Of a stretch of 64,000 nucleotides of DNA, positions 42,450 through 51,511 are shown piece by piece. The stretch lies in assembly GCF_011038885.2 (NCBI RefSeq), contig NZ_CP064952.1, forward strand, positions 1,550,001 through 1,614,000, read 5' to 3'. A model generated the notes under the pieces. That model worked only from the letters and a program-made list of their open reading frames with translations, had not been told where the DNA came from and searched no databases. Source of the DNA: Schaalia sp. ZJ405. Lineage in GTDB: Bacteria; Actinomycetota; Actinomycetes; Actinomycetales; Actinomycetaceae. Made by a program: the position numbers and the translations under genes. Position 1 is the stretch's first letter. Each line of letters begins with the position of its first letter.

Positions 42450-44273
42450 CTAACGGAACCACAGGAGACGTCCGACGGTTTGATACAGGGCTTTGCGTGC
42501 GCCCACGGGGATCAGGCGATAGCCTCCACGGACGAGCATATTCGTCACATACCGCGGCACAGTGATCATGCGGGATTCGCGCAGCAGACGCTGCATCCGA
42601 AGCTCCGATCGGAACATGTCCACTCCCCCGCGACGCTGGTAGGCGCCCGCACCGATCCGATACAGCACGAGAGGGTCTTGGACATTGACCGTGGGAATCC
42701 CCAAATGGATCATCCGTGCGAACAGCCAGTAATCCTCCATATGGTTGACGTGCTGATATCCGCCTGCGGCGGCAACCGCGGACTTGGTGTAGACGATTGT
42801 CGGATGGTTGAACGGGTCACGACGCGTAATTGTCTGTCGAATTTCGCGGGCACTCATCGGCATACGCCGGACAAGACCTGTTGAGGACTCGTCCTCGTCA
42901 AACTCCGCGATCGCACTTCCGACCATCTCAAAACCCGCCTCAATGAGGGGAATCTGCGTGGCGAATCGTTCGGGAAGCGAAATATCGTCAGCGTCGGCGC
43001 GCGCCACAATCTCACACTCACATTCGGGCAGACCAACATTGAGCGCGTGCGACAACCCAGAATTCTGAGCAAGACGAACAACCTTCACGGGAATGTCAGC
43101 CGTCAGATCTGCGCGTCTGCCATGAGCCACGTCGCGGAGGATCCGGTCAATTCCCGGGTTGATGGGGCCGTCGCATACGACCACGATCTGCGATGGGCGG
43201 CGAATCTGATCAACGCCGATGGACCTGAGGGAACGTTGGAAGTGCGTGACATTGTCGCCCCGCCACACCGGAAGGAGCACAGCGAAACGCGTGTTGCGAT
43301 CACTGCGCTGATAAGGCTGTGCGGGATGTTCGGTAGTTCCCGAATCAAGAACCGCCGCCTCGCGTCCCACCTGAGTGTCCCAGAGGATTTCCGTGGTCGG
43401 ACGAGGAGCGGAAATACCCGCGTACGTGCCCATGATGATGTCTGCGATACGCGCTTGCGGACGTGAGGAAATCGCGATCATCTTCGCCCAGCGGCGCAGG
43501 GTCGCTCCCGAATAGAGCAGACGATCCACGGGGGAAAAGGCACGCGACCGGGTCAGGGACCACACTTTGTTGCGTACTTCCCCAAAGAAACGATCTCCGG
43601 GGTCTTTGTCCGTTGCCCCGGCGAATTCCTTGGTTCGATGTTCAACGCGGGCAGCATCAACGTAAAGTCCGATGCGGCGTCGAAGAAGACGGCCCGTGTA
43701 CTCAAAGTCATCGTTCCACAGGAAGTAGTCCGCCACGGGCAGCCCTTCCTCCCGAACTGCCCGGGCATCCAAAAGGATGGCAACAAAGGATGCGGTTCGG
43801 ATCTGTTTTGCTCCTACCGCTTGGGCGTGTGCCCTGAGCTTTGGATCAATGAGGAATCGCTCACGTGGCGTGTTCATTGGATGTTCACGACCGTCGATCC
43901 AATTCGCCCGACATGCCAGGACCGCTGGGCTACCGGCATAGCGTTCGCGCGCGTCGAGGAGCCGTTCAAGGGCTTGGGGCTGGGCAACCGTGTCGTCGTC
44001 CATGATCCACACGAGGTCCGCTCCGCGGCTGATTGCCCGAGCAATACCGGCAGCAAAGCCGCCCGCTCCTCCTAAGTTCCGTTTCATTTCAACGGTATTT
44101 GTGACGACTGGGTGGTTGTGGGCGTATTCGAGTGAACGATCAGTTGACGCGTTGTCAACGACGATGACATCGTCGAGAGGCCGGGTCTGTGCTCCGAGAG
44201 CGTCGAGGGTGTCGCCGAGCATATGATCCCTGTTATATGCGACGACAACTGCGGCAACGGACACTGATTTCAT
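42450..44273 (-). CDS. Bifunctional family 2 glycosyltransferase (two GT2 domains)
   Basis: 607 residues. Domain 1 (1-290): VAAVVVAYNRDHMLGDTLDA, NLGGAGGFAAGIARA, MDDD at 91-94, WNDDFEYTGRL; this is the GlfT/RfbF-like subgroup that includes galactofuranosyl- and rhamnosyltransferases. Domain 2 (about 345-600): FAVLLPVWRGDNVTHFQRSL, ARADADDISLPERF, DPFNHPTIVYTKSAV, MEDYWLFARM; a WaaE/capsule-type GT2. Probably adds two successive sugars. An exact motif copy (42890-42901) is read Phe-Asp-Glu-Asp-Glu. It is divergent from the rest of the cluster, with a possible -10 (TATACT, 44387-44392) for the other side. Confidence 0.88.
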   Translation of the reverse strand: MKSVSVAAVVVAYNRDHMLGDTLDALGAQTRPLDDVIVVDNASTDRSLEYAHNHPVVTNTVEMKRNLGGAGGFAAGIARAISRGADLVWIMDDDTVAQPQALERLLDARERYAGSPAVLACRANWIDGREHPMNTPRERFLIDPKLRAHAQAVGAKQIRTASFVAILLDARAVREEGLPVADYFLWNDDFEYTGRLLRRRIGLYVDAARVEHRTKEFAGATDKDPGDRFFGEVRNKVWSLTRSRAFSPVDRLLYSGATLRRWAKMIAISSRPQARIADIIMGTYAGISAPRPTTEILWDTQVGREAAVLDSGTTEHPAQPYQRSDRNTRFAVLLPVWRGDNVTHFQRSLRSIGVDQIRRPSQIVVVCDGPINPGIDRILRDVAHGRRADLTADIPVKVVRLAQNSGLSHALNVGLPECECEIVARADADDISLPERFATQIPLIEAGFEMVGSAIAEFDEDESSTGLVRRMPMSAREIRQTITRRDPFNHPTIVYTKSAVAAAGGYQHVNHMEDYWLFARMIHLGIPTVNVQDPLVLYRIGAGAYQRRGGVDMFRSELRMQRLLRESRMITVPRYVTNMLVRGGYRLIPVGARKALYQTVGRLLWFR

Positions 44274-44435
44274 GAGAGTCAGCGTAATGTGTCAACCTCA
44301 GCTCAACGACAAGCAGAAACCCTCCCCATTCGTTTTGCAATCAAATTGAAGCCTTTTACTCAGTCTCCATTCAGAAGGCCGATGGTTATACTGCCTAGGT
44401 CCCTGAGTCCTCGGTAAACCCTCAACACGAAAGAT

Positions 44436-46262
44436 TTGTGCAGTTCCGTGCCGCTTTTACCTCCACACTCCGATAACGTCCACACGACTTTTGTCGCCAC
44501 GTCGATCACCTGGGAACGTGTCAACCTCCACATCACCATCGAGGAACGCCCCATTGACGAGGACGACCGTCGGGCACCCGGTTCACGGCCTAGCGGAACT
44601 GATGACATCTTGATCATCGACCCACTCGAAGGGTTCATCCCACCGGAAGGCCTGCCCGTACATGTGGGGAATTGCGAAAAACCCACCGATGATCCTGCAC
44701 CCAGCGATCACCAGACGTCCTTTGCTTTGTGGCGTCCCAACGAGAATGCGCATGCCCTGGAGTGGACGCAGCTCGATGATCACCGCTGGATGATCTCACT
44801 CAATGTCACGAACTTTGAGAACCGCAAGCAAGTGGTCAACGGAACATGGAGATTCGCTGTTCGCTGCTGCAGCGCATGGCAGAACGTCATCCTTGATCTC
44901 AGCCTCACCGATGACCTCGATGACAAGTCGCGAGTTTTCCTGCATGCGGGCAACAACCGGGCATACACCGTCGCATTCTCACTGGCTGAAACCACACCCG
45001 ACCTCATCATGAGGACGTACTACTTCACCGGTGGTCGAAAGAAATCGGACAATCCTCTTGTGTGGGCCACGCGTGCGATTCGTCGGACCTGGAAGAAAAC
45101 CAAGCGTTCAGCCCTCATCGCCGCATACGAGGCGTCGCTCGCCGCCCACCCCCACCGAAACAACACCATTCTTTTTGCTTCCGAGGCACGCCCCAGCCTC
45201 CAGGGGAACCTCCGGGCGATCCGTGACCGGATGCTTGAACGCGGACTCGATCATCGTTTCACTTTCCTCTATTCCTTCCGCACAGAGGCCATGTCGGATA
45301 AGAAGTCGGCGCTCAAACTCGCCTGGCTCATGGGGCAAGCGGGGACGATCATCATTGATGACTATTTCGTTCTCCTCGATTCTTTCCCCGTTGACGGCAA
45401 CCACACAATTATCCAGGCGTGGCACGCCGGATCGGGATTCAAGGACGTGGGCTACTCTCGTTTCGGCAAGTCGGGATCACCGAACCTGCATAACGCCCAC
45501 CGACACTATTCCTATGCGATATGCGGTGCCGAGGCCCTGCGCGACACCTACGCCGAGGTTTTCGGAATTGAACGCGCAGCGGTGATCCCCACGGGTCTGC
45601 CCCGGATCGATGCGTTCCTCAACCCGAAGCACAGTGCCAGGGCCCGCAAGGAATTTGCTTCGCAGTTCCCGCTGGCAGCCAACAAACGCGTAATTCTTTT
45701 TGCTCCGACCTTCCGCGGACGAGGGATGTCCGATGCCTACTATGACTGGAATTCCTTTGACTTCCAGGCACTCTATGACGTCCTCGGCACAGAAAGTGTC
45801 TTCCTCATTCGCCAGCATCATTTCGTCATAGACCCAGCTCCGATTCCCGAGGAGTTGAGCGACCGAATCATCGATGCGTCCTCATTTGCTGACACGAATG
45901 ATCTGCTGCATTCCGTTGACGTGATGATCACCGATTATTCGTCGATCATGTATGAGTATTCACTGCTGCACCGGCCGATGATTTTCTTCGCTCCCGATCT
46001 CGACATGTATTCAGCGACCCGCGGAATGCATCGGGATTACCGGGGCACCGCCCCCGGCCAGGTCGTCACCGACTTCGACACCCTCCTTGAGGTTCTGTCA
46101 CGCCCAACCTTAGATGTCGGCAAAACCGAGGAATTCATCACCCACAACTTCGACCACGCGGATACGCACAATTCCGACCGCTTTATCGACTGGCTTCTTC
46201 TGGGACGGCTTCCACTGACGATCAGTGCGGCTCCAGGCGAACAGACACCGATAGTCCGCTAA
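44436..46262 (+). CDS. CDP-glycerol/ribitol glycerophosphotransferase-family protein (TagF/TagB-like)
   Basis: 608 residues; the first codon here is a TTG at 44436 with GAAAG just upstream, a GTG at 44448 is an alternative. The N-terminal 190 residues are a beta-rich part; then NTILFASEARPSLQGNLRAI, IIQAWHAGSGFKDVGYSRFG, APTFRGRG, and VMITDYSSIMYEYSLLHRPM, which is the TagB/TagF core that transfers alditol phosphate from a CDP-alditol. It should build a phosphate-containing wall polymer at the inner membrane face. A motif copy (44554-44565) is read IDEDD near the N-terminus. Confidence 0.88.
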   Translation: MCSSVPLLPPHSDNVHTTFVATSITWERVNLHITIEERPIDEDDRRAPGSRPSGTDDILIIDPLEGFIPPEGLPVHVGNCEKPTDDPAPSDHQTSFALWRPNENAHALEWTQLDDHRWMISLNVTNFENRKQVVNGTWRFAVRCCSAWQNVILDLSLTDDLDDKSRVFLHAGNNRAYTVAFSLAETTPDLIMRTYYFTGGRKKSDNPLVWATRAIRRTWKKTKRSALIAAYEASLAAHPHRNNTILFASEARPSLQGNLRAIRDRMLERGLDHRFTFLYSFRTEAMSDKKSALKLAWLMGQAGTIIIDDYFVLLDSFPVDGNHTIIQAWHAGSGFKDVGYSRFGKSGSPNLHNAHRHYSYAICGAEALRDTYAEVFGIERAAVIPTGLPRIDAFLNPKHSARARKEFASQFPLAANKRVILFAPTFRGRGMSDAYYDWNSFDFQALYDVLGTESVFLIRQHHFVIDPAPIPEELSDRIIDASSFADTNDLLHSVDVMITDYSSIMYEYSLLHRPMIFFAPDLDMYSATRGMHRDYRGTAPGQVVTDFDTLLEVLSRPTLDVGKTEEFITHNFDHADTHNSDRFIDWLLLGRLPLTISAAPGEQTPIVR

Positions 46263-46283
46263 GGTCACACGAGGAGGTTTTCA

Positions 46284-47015
46284 ATGAATGTCGCTTTGAT
46301 TTTCGCCGGGGGAATCGGTGCGCGTATGCGAGCCGGAGCTGTTCCGAAACAGTTCTTAGAGATTTATGGACGCCCCGTCATCGTTCATACGCTCGAACAG
46401 TTCCAGCAGCACCCCGAGATTGACGCGATCCTCGTTGTCATCCTTGAAGAATATCGTCAAGAATTCCTGCGCCTCCTCGACCGATACGAACTCTCCAAGG
46501 TGAAGTGGGTGGTGTCGGGTGGTTCCACCGGTCAGGAATCACGGCATAACGGTCTCAAGGCTCTGCGTGAGGCCTGCCCTAAGGACTCTGTTGTTCTCAT
46601 CCACGACGGGGTGCGTCCACTTGTGGATGAGGAACTCATTACGGCGAATATCCGTTCCGTTGAGGCTCATGGAACAGGCGTGACGTGCACAAAGACAAAT
46701 GAAACCATCGTTGTTGCCAACGAACCTCAAGTCACCGATGTGATCCCGCGTGATCGCCTGTGGACAGCTCAGGCCCCTCAATCCTTCGTGCTGGGAGAAG
46801 TTGCCGACATCTACGACCGCGCTGTGTCGGAGGGCATCACCGATTCCATTGACACGTGTTCTCTGTACCGTCGTTACGGTATTCCCGTGCGGATGGTTCC
46901 CGGCCCGCACACGAACATCAAGATCACAACAAGTTCCGACTATTACATTGCTCGAACGTTCTTCACTCTTGTCGAGGACGCGAAAGCTTTCGGTGCCCGC
47001 GCGGAAATGGAGTAA
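46284..47015 (+). CDS. TarI/IspD-family cytidylyltransferase (probable alditol-phosphate activation)
   Basis: 243 residues, with AGGAGG 6 bases before the ATG. IFAGGIGARMRAGAVPKQFL is the nucleotide-binding signature; VLIHDGVRPLVDEELI and TNETIVV are shared by IspD and TarI. The position directly after a TagF-like gene and next to an SDR, and the DSIDTCSLYRRYG motif in place of the IspD active-site pattern, favour TarI (CDP-ribitol or similar) over IspD. Substrate is inferred, not shown. Confidence 0.82.
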   Translation: MNVALIFAGGIGARMRAGAVPKQFLEIYGRPVIVHTLEQFQQHPEIDAILVVILEEYRQEFLRLLDRYELSKVKWVVSGGSTGQESRHNGLKALREACPKDSVVLIHDGVRPLVDEELITANIRSVEAHGTGVTCTKTNETIVVANEPQVTDVIPRDRLWTAQAPQSFVLGEVADIYDRAVSEGITDSIDTCSLYRRYGIPVRMVPGPHTNIKITTSSDYYIARTFFTLVEDAKAFGARAEME

Positions 47016-47024
47016 GGAGCTTCG

Positions 47025-48092
47025 ATGAGCACGCCCCTTCCCTTCGTTGATACGGACATCGTCCGTGAAGACATTGACGCGATTCTGGCGGCACAAGACC
47101 CTCAAAGGCAGCTTCCGTGGGCAGAGTTGACGGGCCGGAGCGTCCTCGTCACTGGTGCATCCGGGATGATTCCGGCATATACGGCGGCAGCTCTTTTTCG
47201 GGCGAACCAGCTGTGGAACCTCAATATCGACGTGACGTTGCTTGTGCGCGACGCCGACAAAGCCCGTCTCCGCTTCGGCGGCCTCCTTGATGCACCGCAT
47301 GTTCACCTGTGCGTTGGGGATGTCACCGACGTTGACCTCGGTGATCAGCGTTTCGATGTGATCTTCCACGGGGCGTCCCCTGCCCGTCCTTCCCTGCACG
47401 CACACAACCCTGTGGGGACGTTGAAAACTAACGCTCTTGGGACGCTTCACATGCTCGATCACGTTGCTGACGGTGGTCGTTTTGTCCTCATGTCGTCCTC
47501 GGAAGTCTACGGCGCACATTCGGGAACTGAACTCATCGGCGAACACGATTTCGGTCCCCTCGATCCGTACTCGGTGCGCGGCTGCTATTTCGAGGGGAAG
47601 CGCATGAGCGAAACCGCCGTTGCCGTTTATGCGGAGCAATATGGGATTGTGCCGACGGTTGTTCGTTTTGGTCATATTTACGGTCCGGGAATGGCTGTGG
47701 ATGATGGTCGTGTTCAGGCGGATTTCGCTGCGGATGTTGCCGCTGGCCGCGACATCGTTTTAACGGGTGATGGCACCGCCCAGCGGACCTACACCTATGT
47801 TGCTGATGCGGTGTCGGGGATGCTGCTGGCGATGTTTAAGGGAACTCAGGCGGTGTACAACATTGCCGATCCGCGAGGATCCGTGTCGATTCGTCAACTC
47901 GCCGATGCTTTCGTTGCCGCCCGACCGGAGCTTAAGCTCGCTGTGCGTTTCGCCAACGGGGAGCCACCCCGAGGGGTTTCTGCCCAGGCGCGCCTCGGTT
48001 TGGATTCCCAGGCACTCATTGACCTGGGGTGGGTGCCGTCCGTTGATCTGGCCTCGGGTGCCGCTCGCATGGTGGGGGCCCTGAGCCGATGA
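47025..48092 (+). CDS. NAD-dependent epimerase/dehydratase (SDR) of the glycan cluster
   Basis: 355 residues. VLVTGASGMIPAYTAAALF is a Rossmann glycine motif in which the third Gly is Pro; VLMSSSEVYGAH supplies the Ser, and YFEGKRMSE the catalytic Tyr-x3-Lys. DPYSVRGCYFEG and FGHIYGPGMAVDDGRV are typical of nucleotide-sugar SDRs. Placed 9 bases after the cytidylyltransferase and overlapping the next GT by 4 bases. It may make or reduce the activated alditol or sugar, but substrate cannot be told. Confidence 0.82.
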   Translation: MSTPLPFVDTDIVREDIDAILAAQDPQRQLPWAELTGRSVLVTGASGMIPAYTAAALFRANQLWNLNIDVTLLVRDADKARLRFGGLLDAPHVHLCVGDVTDVDLGDQRFDVIFHGASPARPSLHAHNPVGTLKTNALGTLHMLDHVADGGRFVLMSSSEVYGAHSGTELIGEHDFGPLDPYSVRGCYFEGKRMSETAVAVYAEQYGIVPTVVRFGHIYGPGMAVDDGRVQADFAADVAAGRDIVLTGDGTAQRTYTYVADAVSGMLLAMFKGTQAVYNIADPRGSVSIRQLADAFVAARPELKLAVRFANGEPPRGVSAQARLGLDSQALIDLGWVPSVDLASGAARMVGALSR

Positions 48093-49909
48093 GTTCCGTA
48101 GTCCTTCAGCGGTGGATGAACGAGGACGACTGCGCGCGTTCCTGGTGGGATTCTCTTTTCCCTGCGGCCAGGTGGCGCGAAGTCTCCATTTCCCAGGTTG
48201 AGCTTCACGTCAAAGGAACTGGAACAGCCGTCCTCGTTTCTCGTTCCCGCGGGAACTGGGGGCCGCGCAGGCGCGTCGAGGCTGGCACGTCCGTCCTCGT
48301 TGATCTTCATCAGGACTGGTACTGGCTTGAGCCTGAGAACGGGGCCGACATTACCGGCATCACATGGACTGCCGCGCTTCATTCTCCTTCTGAGGATGCG
48401 GGCGATGAAATCCTCGACGTTCCCCCCGATTGTCCTCAGATCACTGCGATTGTGCCCACGATCGGTCGCATTGATGAGACGTTGACGCAAGTGCGCTCAC
48501 TCCTCGTCTCCCCTCTGATTGGGGAACTCATCGTCATCGACCAGGCGGGAACACTGGCTGAATCCGCAGAATTTACTTCCGAATGTGACCGACAGGGGGC
48601 GCGTCTTCGTCTGATCACCCAGGGGAATTTCGGGGGTTCAGGTGGATACGCCCGAGGGATGATTGAATCTCTTGCGCATCCCGAACGCGCGGTCCTTCTC
48701 TCCGACGATGACGCGCATCTTCCCGTCGAGTCACTGCGTCGCATGGCCACATTCCAAACCCTCGCAGCCCGCAGCGGACATCGCGTCATCATGGGCACAC
48801 CGGTTTTCGATGTCGACAATCCCAGTAGGCTCCAGATTTGCGCCGAATACGTTCGTTCCTCCGATTTCTTCTGGACAAAAGCAGACTCTCTCTTTCATCC
48901 ACGCGACACTCGCCAAGCTCACTCCGACATCGTTGACGCCCTCGATTTGCGCACCGAACCGAACTACACGGGCTGGTGGGGGTGCCTTCTGCCCCCTCAT
49001 ACCGTCAGCGATGTTGGCCTACCCGCGCCCTTCTTCCTCAAATGGGACGACGCCGAATACGGTCTGCGCGCACACGCCCACGGGTATGCGATCCGCGTGT
49101 TGCCGGGAACGGGCGTGTGGCATCCACGGTGGGACACCACAACAACGCTGTGGTCGTGGTCTGGAGTGCTCTCCCACAGGAACCGTCTGGCAACGGCTGC
49201 GGCGCTGGGCTCTCATCGCGGGGTCCTCACCTCAAGCGCCGCCCACCAGATCAAACATGTTCTCTCCTTGCAGTACGACGTTGCTGATTCCTGGAGTGAT
49301 GCGGGTGATCTCATTACCGAGGGCGCGCAGTGGCTTGGGCATGACCTTCTTCACGCACGATCAACCGCGCAGGATATCTGGGCGCGCGCCCACGCCCTCA
49401 GCGACAATGCCGCTCGACGCGCAAGTGGTTCGGTGGTGAATTGGGCTGCTCATCACGTGGCGCCCCGCAGCACCGATTGGCATCAACGCCGGGTATCTTC
49501 GGCTCTTCGTGCCGTCGCCTCACTGGTGATCCCCGAACAGAGGGTTAGTGATGTCCGCTCCGTCACCGCCGAAGACTACGCCTGGTGGGATTCTCTGGGC
49601 GCGGATCGGGTGACGATTGAGGGGAAAACCCCCGAGCTCGTCCTCGTCCGTGATCCACGGCGTGCACGACGTCAACTGCGTCGCATCCTGGGTCAACATC
49701 TCACACTTGCCCTAAAGTGGACGCGACTACACAACGAGTACGCTCAGGCATTGGCTCGTTCCTCCAGCGAGGAACACTGGCGCCACGTCCTGAGGCTCCC
49801 CCTCGAATCTGACAACGGGATCACAGGCCACGCAACGGGAGGGAGAGTCCGCGAGCGCACGCCACATACCGTCAAGCACCAGATACGTGACGAAGGGATC
49901 AGCCGATGA
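48089..49909 (+). CDS. GlfT2-like galactofuranosyltransferase-type GT2
   Basis: 606 residues. An N-terminal beta-rich domain (1-130), a GT2 catalytic domain with ITAIVPTIGRIDETL, GNFGGSGGYARGMIESL, LLSDDDAHLP and WDDAEYGLRAHAHGY, then a long helical C-terminal region. This layout matches GlfT2/WfgS-like galactofuranosyltransferases (GT2_GlfT2-type). DDDA supplies the metal-binding Asp set. Overlaps SDR and ABC-permease genes by 4 bases, so it is part of one translation-coupled operon. A GalF polymer is plausible but not proven. Confidence 0.82.
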   Translation: MSSVVLQRWMNEDDCARSWWDSLFPAARWREVSISQVELHVKGTGTAVLVSRSRGNWGPRRRVEAGTSVLVDLHQDWYWLEPENGADITGITWTAALHSPSEDAGDEILDVPPDCPQITAIVPTIGRIDETLTQVRSLLVSPLIGELIVIDQAGTLAESAEFTSECDRQGARLRLITQGNFGGSGGYARGMIESLAHPERAVLLSDDDAHLPVESLRRMATFQTLAARSGHRVIMGTPVFDVDNPSRLQICAEYVRSSDFFWTKADSLFHPRDTRQAHSDIVDALDLRTEPNYTGWWGCLLPPHTVSDVGLPAPFFLKWDDAEYGLRAHAHGYAIRVLPGTGVWHPRWDTTTTLWSWSGVLSHRNRLATAAALGSHRGVLTSSAAHQIKHVLSLQYDVADSWSDAGDLITEGAQWLGHDLLHARSTAQDIWARAHALSDNAARRASGSVVNWAAHHVAPRSTDWHQRRVSSALRAVASLVIPEQRVSDVRSVTAEDYAWWDSLGADRVTIEGKTPELVLVRDPRRARRQLRRILGQHLTLALKWTRLHNEYAQALARSSSEEHWRHVLRLPLESDNGITGHATGGRVRERTPHTVKHQIRDEGISR

Positions 49910-50739
49910 ACGGTGGACATTCAACGGGACGCCACATCAGTCCCGCGGCGCGTCTGTCGGCTATCTGGCGTAATCGTCGGGTCCTCTGGCTCCTCATTAG
50001 GCGTGACCTCAAGGTCCGCTACGCGAATTCACTGCTCGGATACGTCTGGTCCGTCCTCGATCCCCTGGTCATGGGGCTGATCTATTGGTTTGTCTTCACG
50101 GTTATTTTTCATCGATCCGTGGGCGAGGAACCCTATATCGTTTTCCTTCTTTCCGCTCTCCTTCCGTGGCTGTGGTTTCAGATTGGGTTGACGGAAGGGG
50201 CGAAGTCGATTATTTCTCAGGAAAAACTTGTTCGCTCCACCGCTGTTCCACGCGAAATTTGGGTGCTGAGGTCGGTGTGTGCCAGGGGGATCGAATTCCT
50301 TTTCTCACTCCCGGTTCTCATTCTTTTCCTTGTTGTCTACCATCCACCGATCAACATCTTCATTCTGTTGTTTCCGCTGGGGATCCTCCTCCAATTCCTC
50401 CTGCTTGCGGGGGTTTCGATGTTCCTCGCTCCGCTGATGGTGATGCTCAAGGACATCGACCCGTTGGTCCGCCTGGCTCTGCGTGCTCTCTTTTATGCCT
50501 CCCCAACGATCTACGGAATCAACGACATCCTCGGCAATACCGCGGTACCGAAAATCATTCAGGATCTTTACCTGCTGAATCCGCTCGCTGGAATCATGTC
50601 GGCGTATCGCGCGGGGATTTTTGCTTCGGAGCTGTCGGTGCCCGCGATCCTCAGTTCCCTCATCATCACGCTGGCTACTTTCGTCTTGGGCTGTGTCTTC
50701 TTCGGTCGTTCCGAACGCACAGTCTTGAAGGAAATCTGA
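49906..50739 (+). CDS. ABC-2 polysaccharide/teichoic-acid export permease (TagG/Wzm)
   Basis: 277 residues. RRVLWLLIRRDLKVRYANSLLGYVW at the start is the amphipathic interface helix of TagG/Wzm permeases; six membrane segments follow with PREIWVLRSV and LFYASPTIYGINDI. It exports lipid-linked polymer across the membrane. ATGA overlap with the GlfT2-like gene; its ATPase follows. Confidence 0.93.
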   Translation: MNGGHSTGRHISPAARLSAIWRNRRVLWLLIRRDLKVRYANSLLGYVWSVLDPLVMGLIYWFVFTVIFHRSVGEEPYIVFLLSALLPWLWFQIGLTEGAKSIISQEKLVRSTAVPREIWVLRSVCARGIEFLFSLPVLILFLVVYHPPINIFILLFPLGILLQFLLLAGVSMFLAPLMVMLKDIDPLVRLALRALFYASPTIYGINDILGNTAVPKIIQDLYLLNPLAGIMSAYRAGIFASELSVPAILSSLIITLATFVLGCVFFGRSERTVLKEI

Positions 50740-50747
50740 GGAGACCC

Positions 50748-51506
50748 ATGTCTATGAGTTCCCCATCTTCGCCGCAGTCGATCATTTCCGTTCACGACGT
50801 CGGTCTGAATTTCCACAAGGGGCGTTCTTCGGAATCTCTGCGGGAAAAACTCCTCTTCCGTCCGAAAAAGGTGCCCGCTGCTCAGAGCTTCTGGGCGCTG
50901 CGTCACGTGTCCTTTGACGTCGCCCCCGGTGAGGCGATCGGTGTGGTTGGGCGCAACGGGTCTGGCAAGTCAACTCTGCTTAAGCTCGTTGCCGGTGTCA
51001 TGCTTCCCGACGAAGGAACGATCGATGTTCGCGATGCCGTGGCCCCGCTCATCGAAATCACCGGAGGGTTCGTCCCTGAACTCACGGGGCGAGAAAACCT
51101 CGTTCTTTCTGCGGGACTCCACGGGATGACTCCGCGGGAGATTGACGAACATTTTGATGAGATCGTTGAGTTTTCAGGTGTCGGCGATTTTCTCGATACT
51201 CCTTTCCGCCACTATTCCTCAGGCATGAAGGTGCGTCTGGCATTCTCTGTGATTTCCGTCCTCGACGCACCGATCCTCATGGTTGATGAGGTCCTCGCCG
51301 TCGGAGATAAAGCATTCCGGGAAAAGTGCTACGCACGCATCCGGCAGCGGCTGGATTCAGGAACAACGCTGTTCCTGGTGTCGCACTCCGAAAACGACCT
51401 CAAGCGCTTTTGCACGCGAGCCCTCTACCTCAAGAACGGCGTCCTCGCTCAAGACGGCCCACTCAACGAGGTCATGCAGCGCTACGCCGCCGATTCGGAG
51501 TCCTGA
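50748..51506 (+). CDS. ABC export ATPase (TagH/Wzt)
   Basis: 252 residues from ATG 50748 (GAGGAG 4-9 bases upstream). VVGRNGSGKSTLLKLVAGVM is Walker A, YSSGMKVRLAFSV the signature with Gly-Met, LMVDEVLAVGD Walker B, and SHS the switch His. No C-terminal glycan-binding extension is present, so it is a short Wzt/TagH type rather than the O-antigen-terminus-recognising form. Confidence 0.94.
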   Translation: MSMSSPSSPQSIISVHDVGLNFHKGRSSESLREKLLFRPKKVPAAQSFWALRHVSFDVAPGEAIGVVGRNGSGKSTLLKLVAGVMLPDEGTIDVRDAVAPLIEITGGFVPELTGRENLVLSAGLHGMTPREIDEHFDEIVEFSGVGDFLDTPFRHYSSGMKVRLAFSVISVLDAPILMVDEVLAVGDKAFREKCYARIRQRLDSGTTLFLVSHSENDLKRFCTRALYLKNGVLAQDGPLNEVMQRYAADSES

Positions 51507-51511
51507 GGCCT

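Noticed and set aside
46539..47675. 378-codon minus-strand open frame across the cytidylyltransferase and SDR genes
   Set aside because: Antisense shadow of two well-supported genes.
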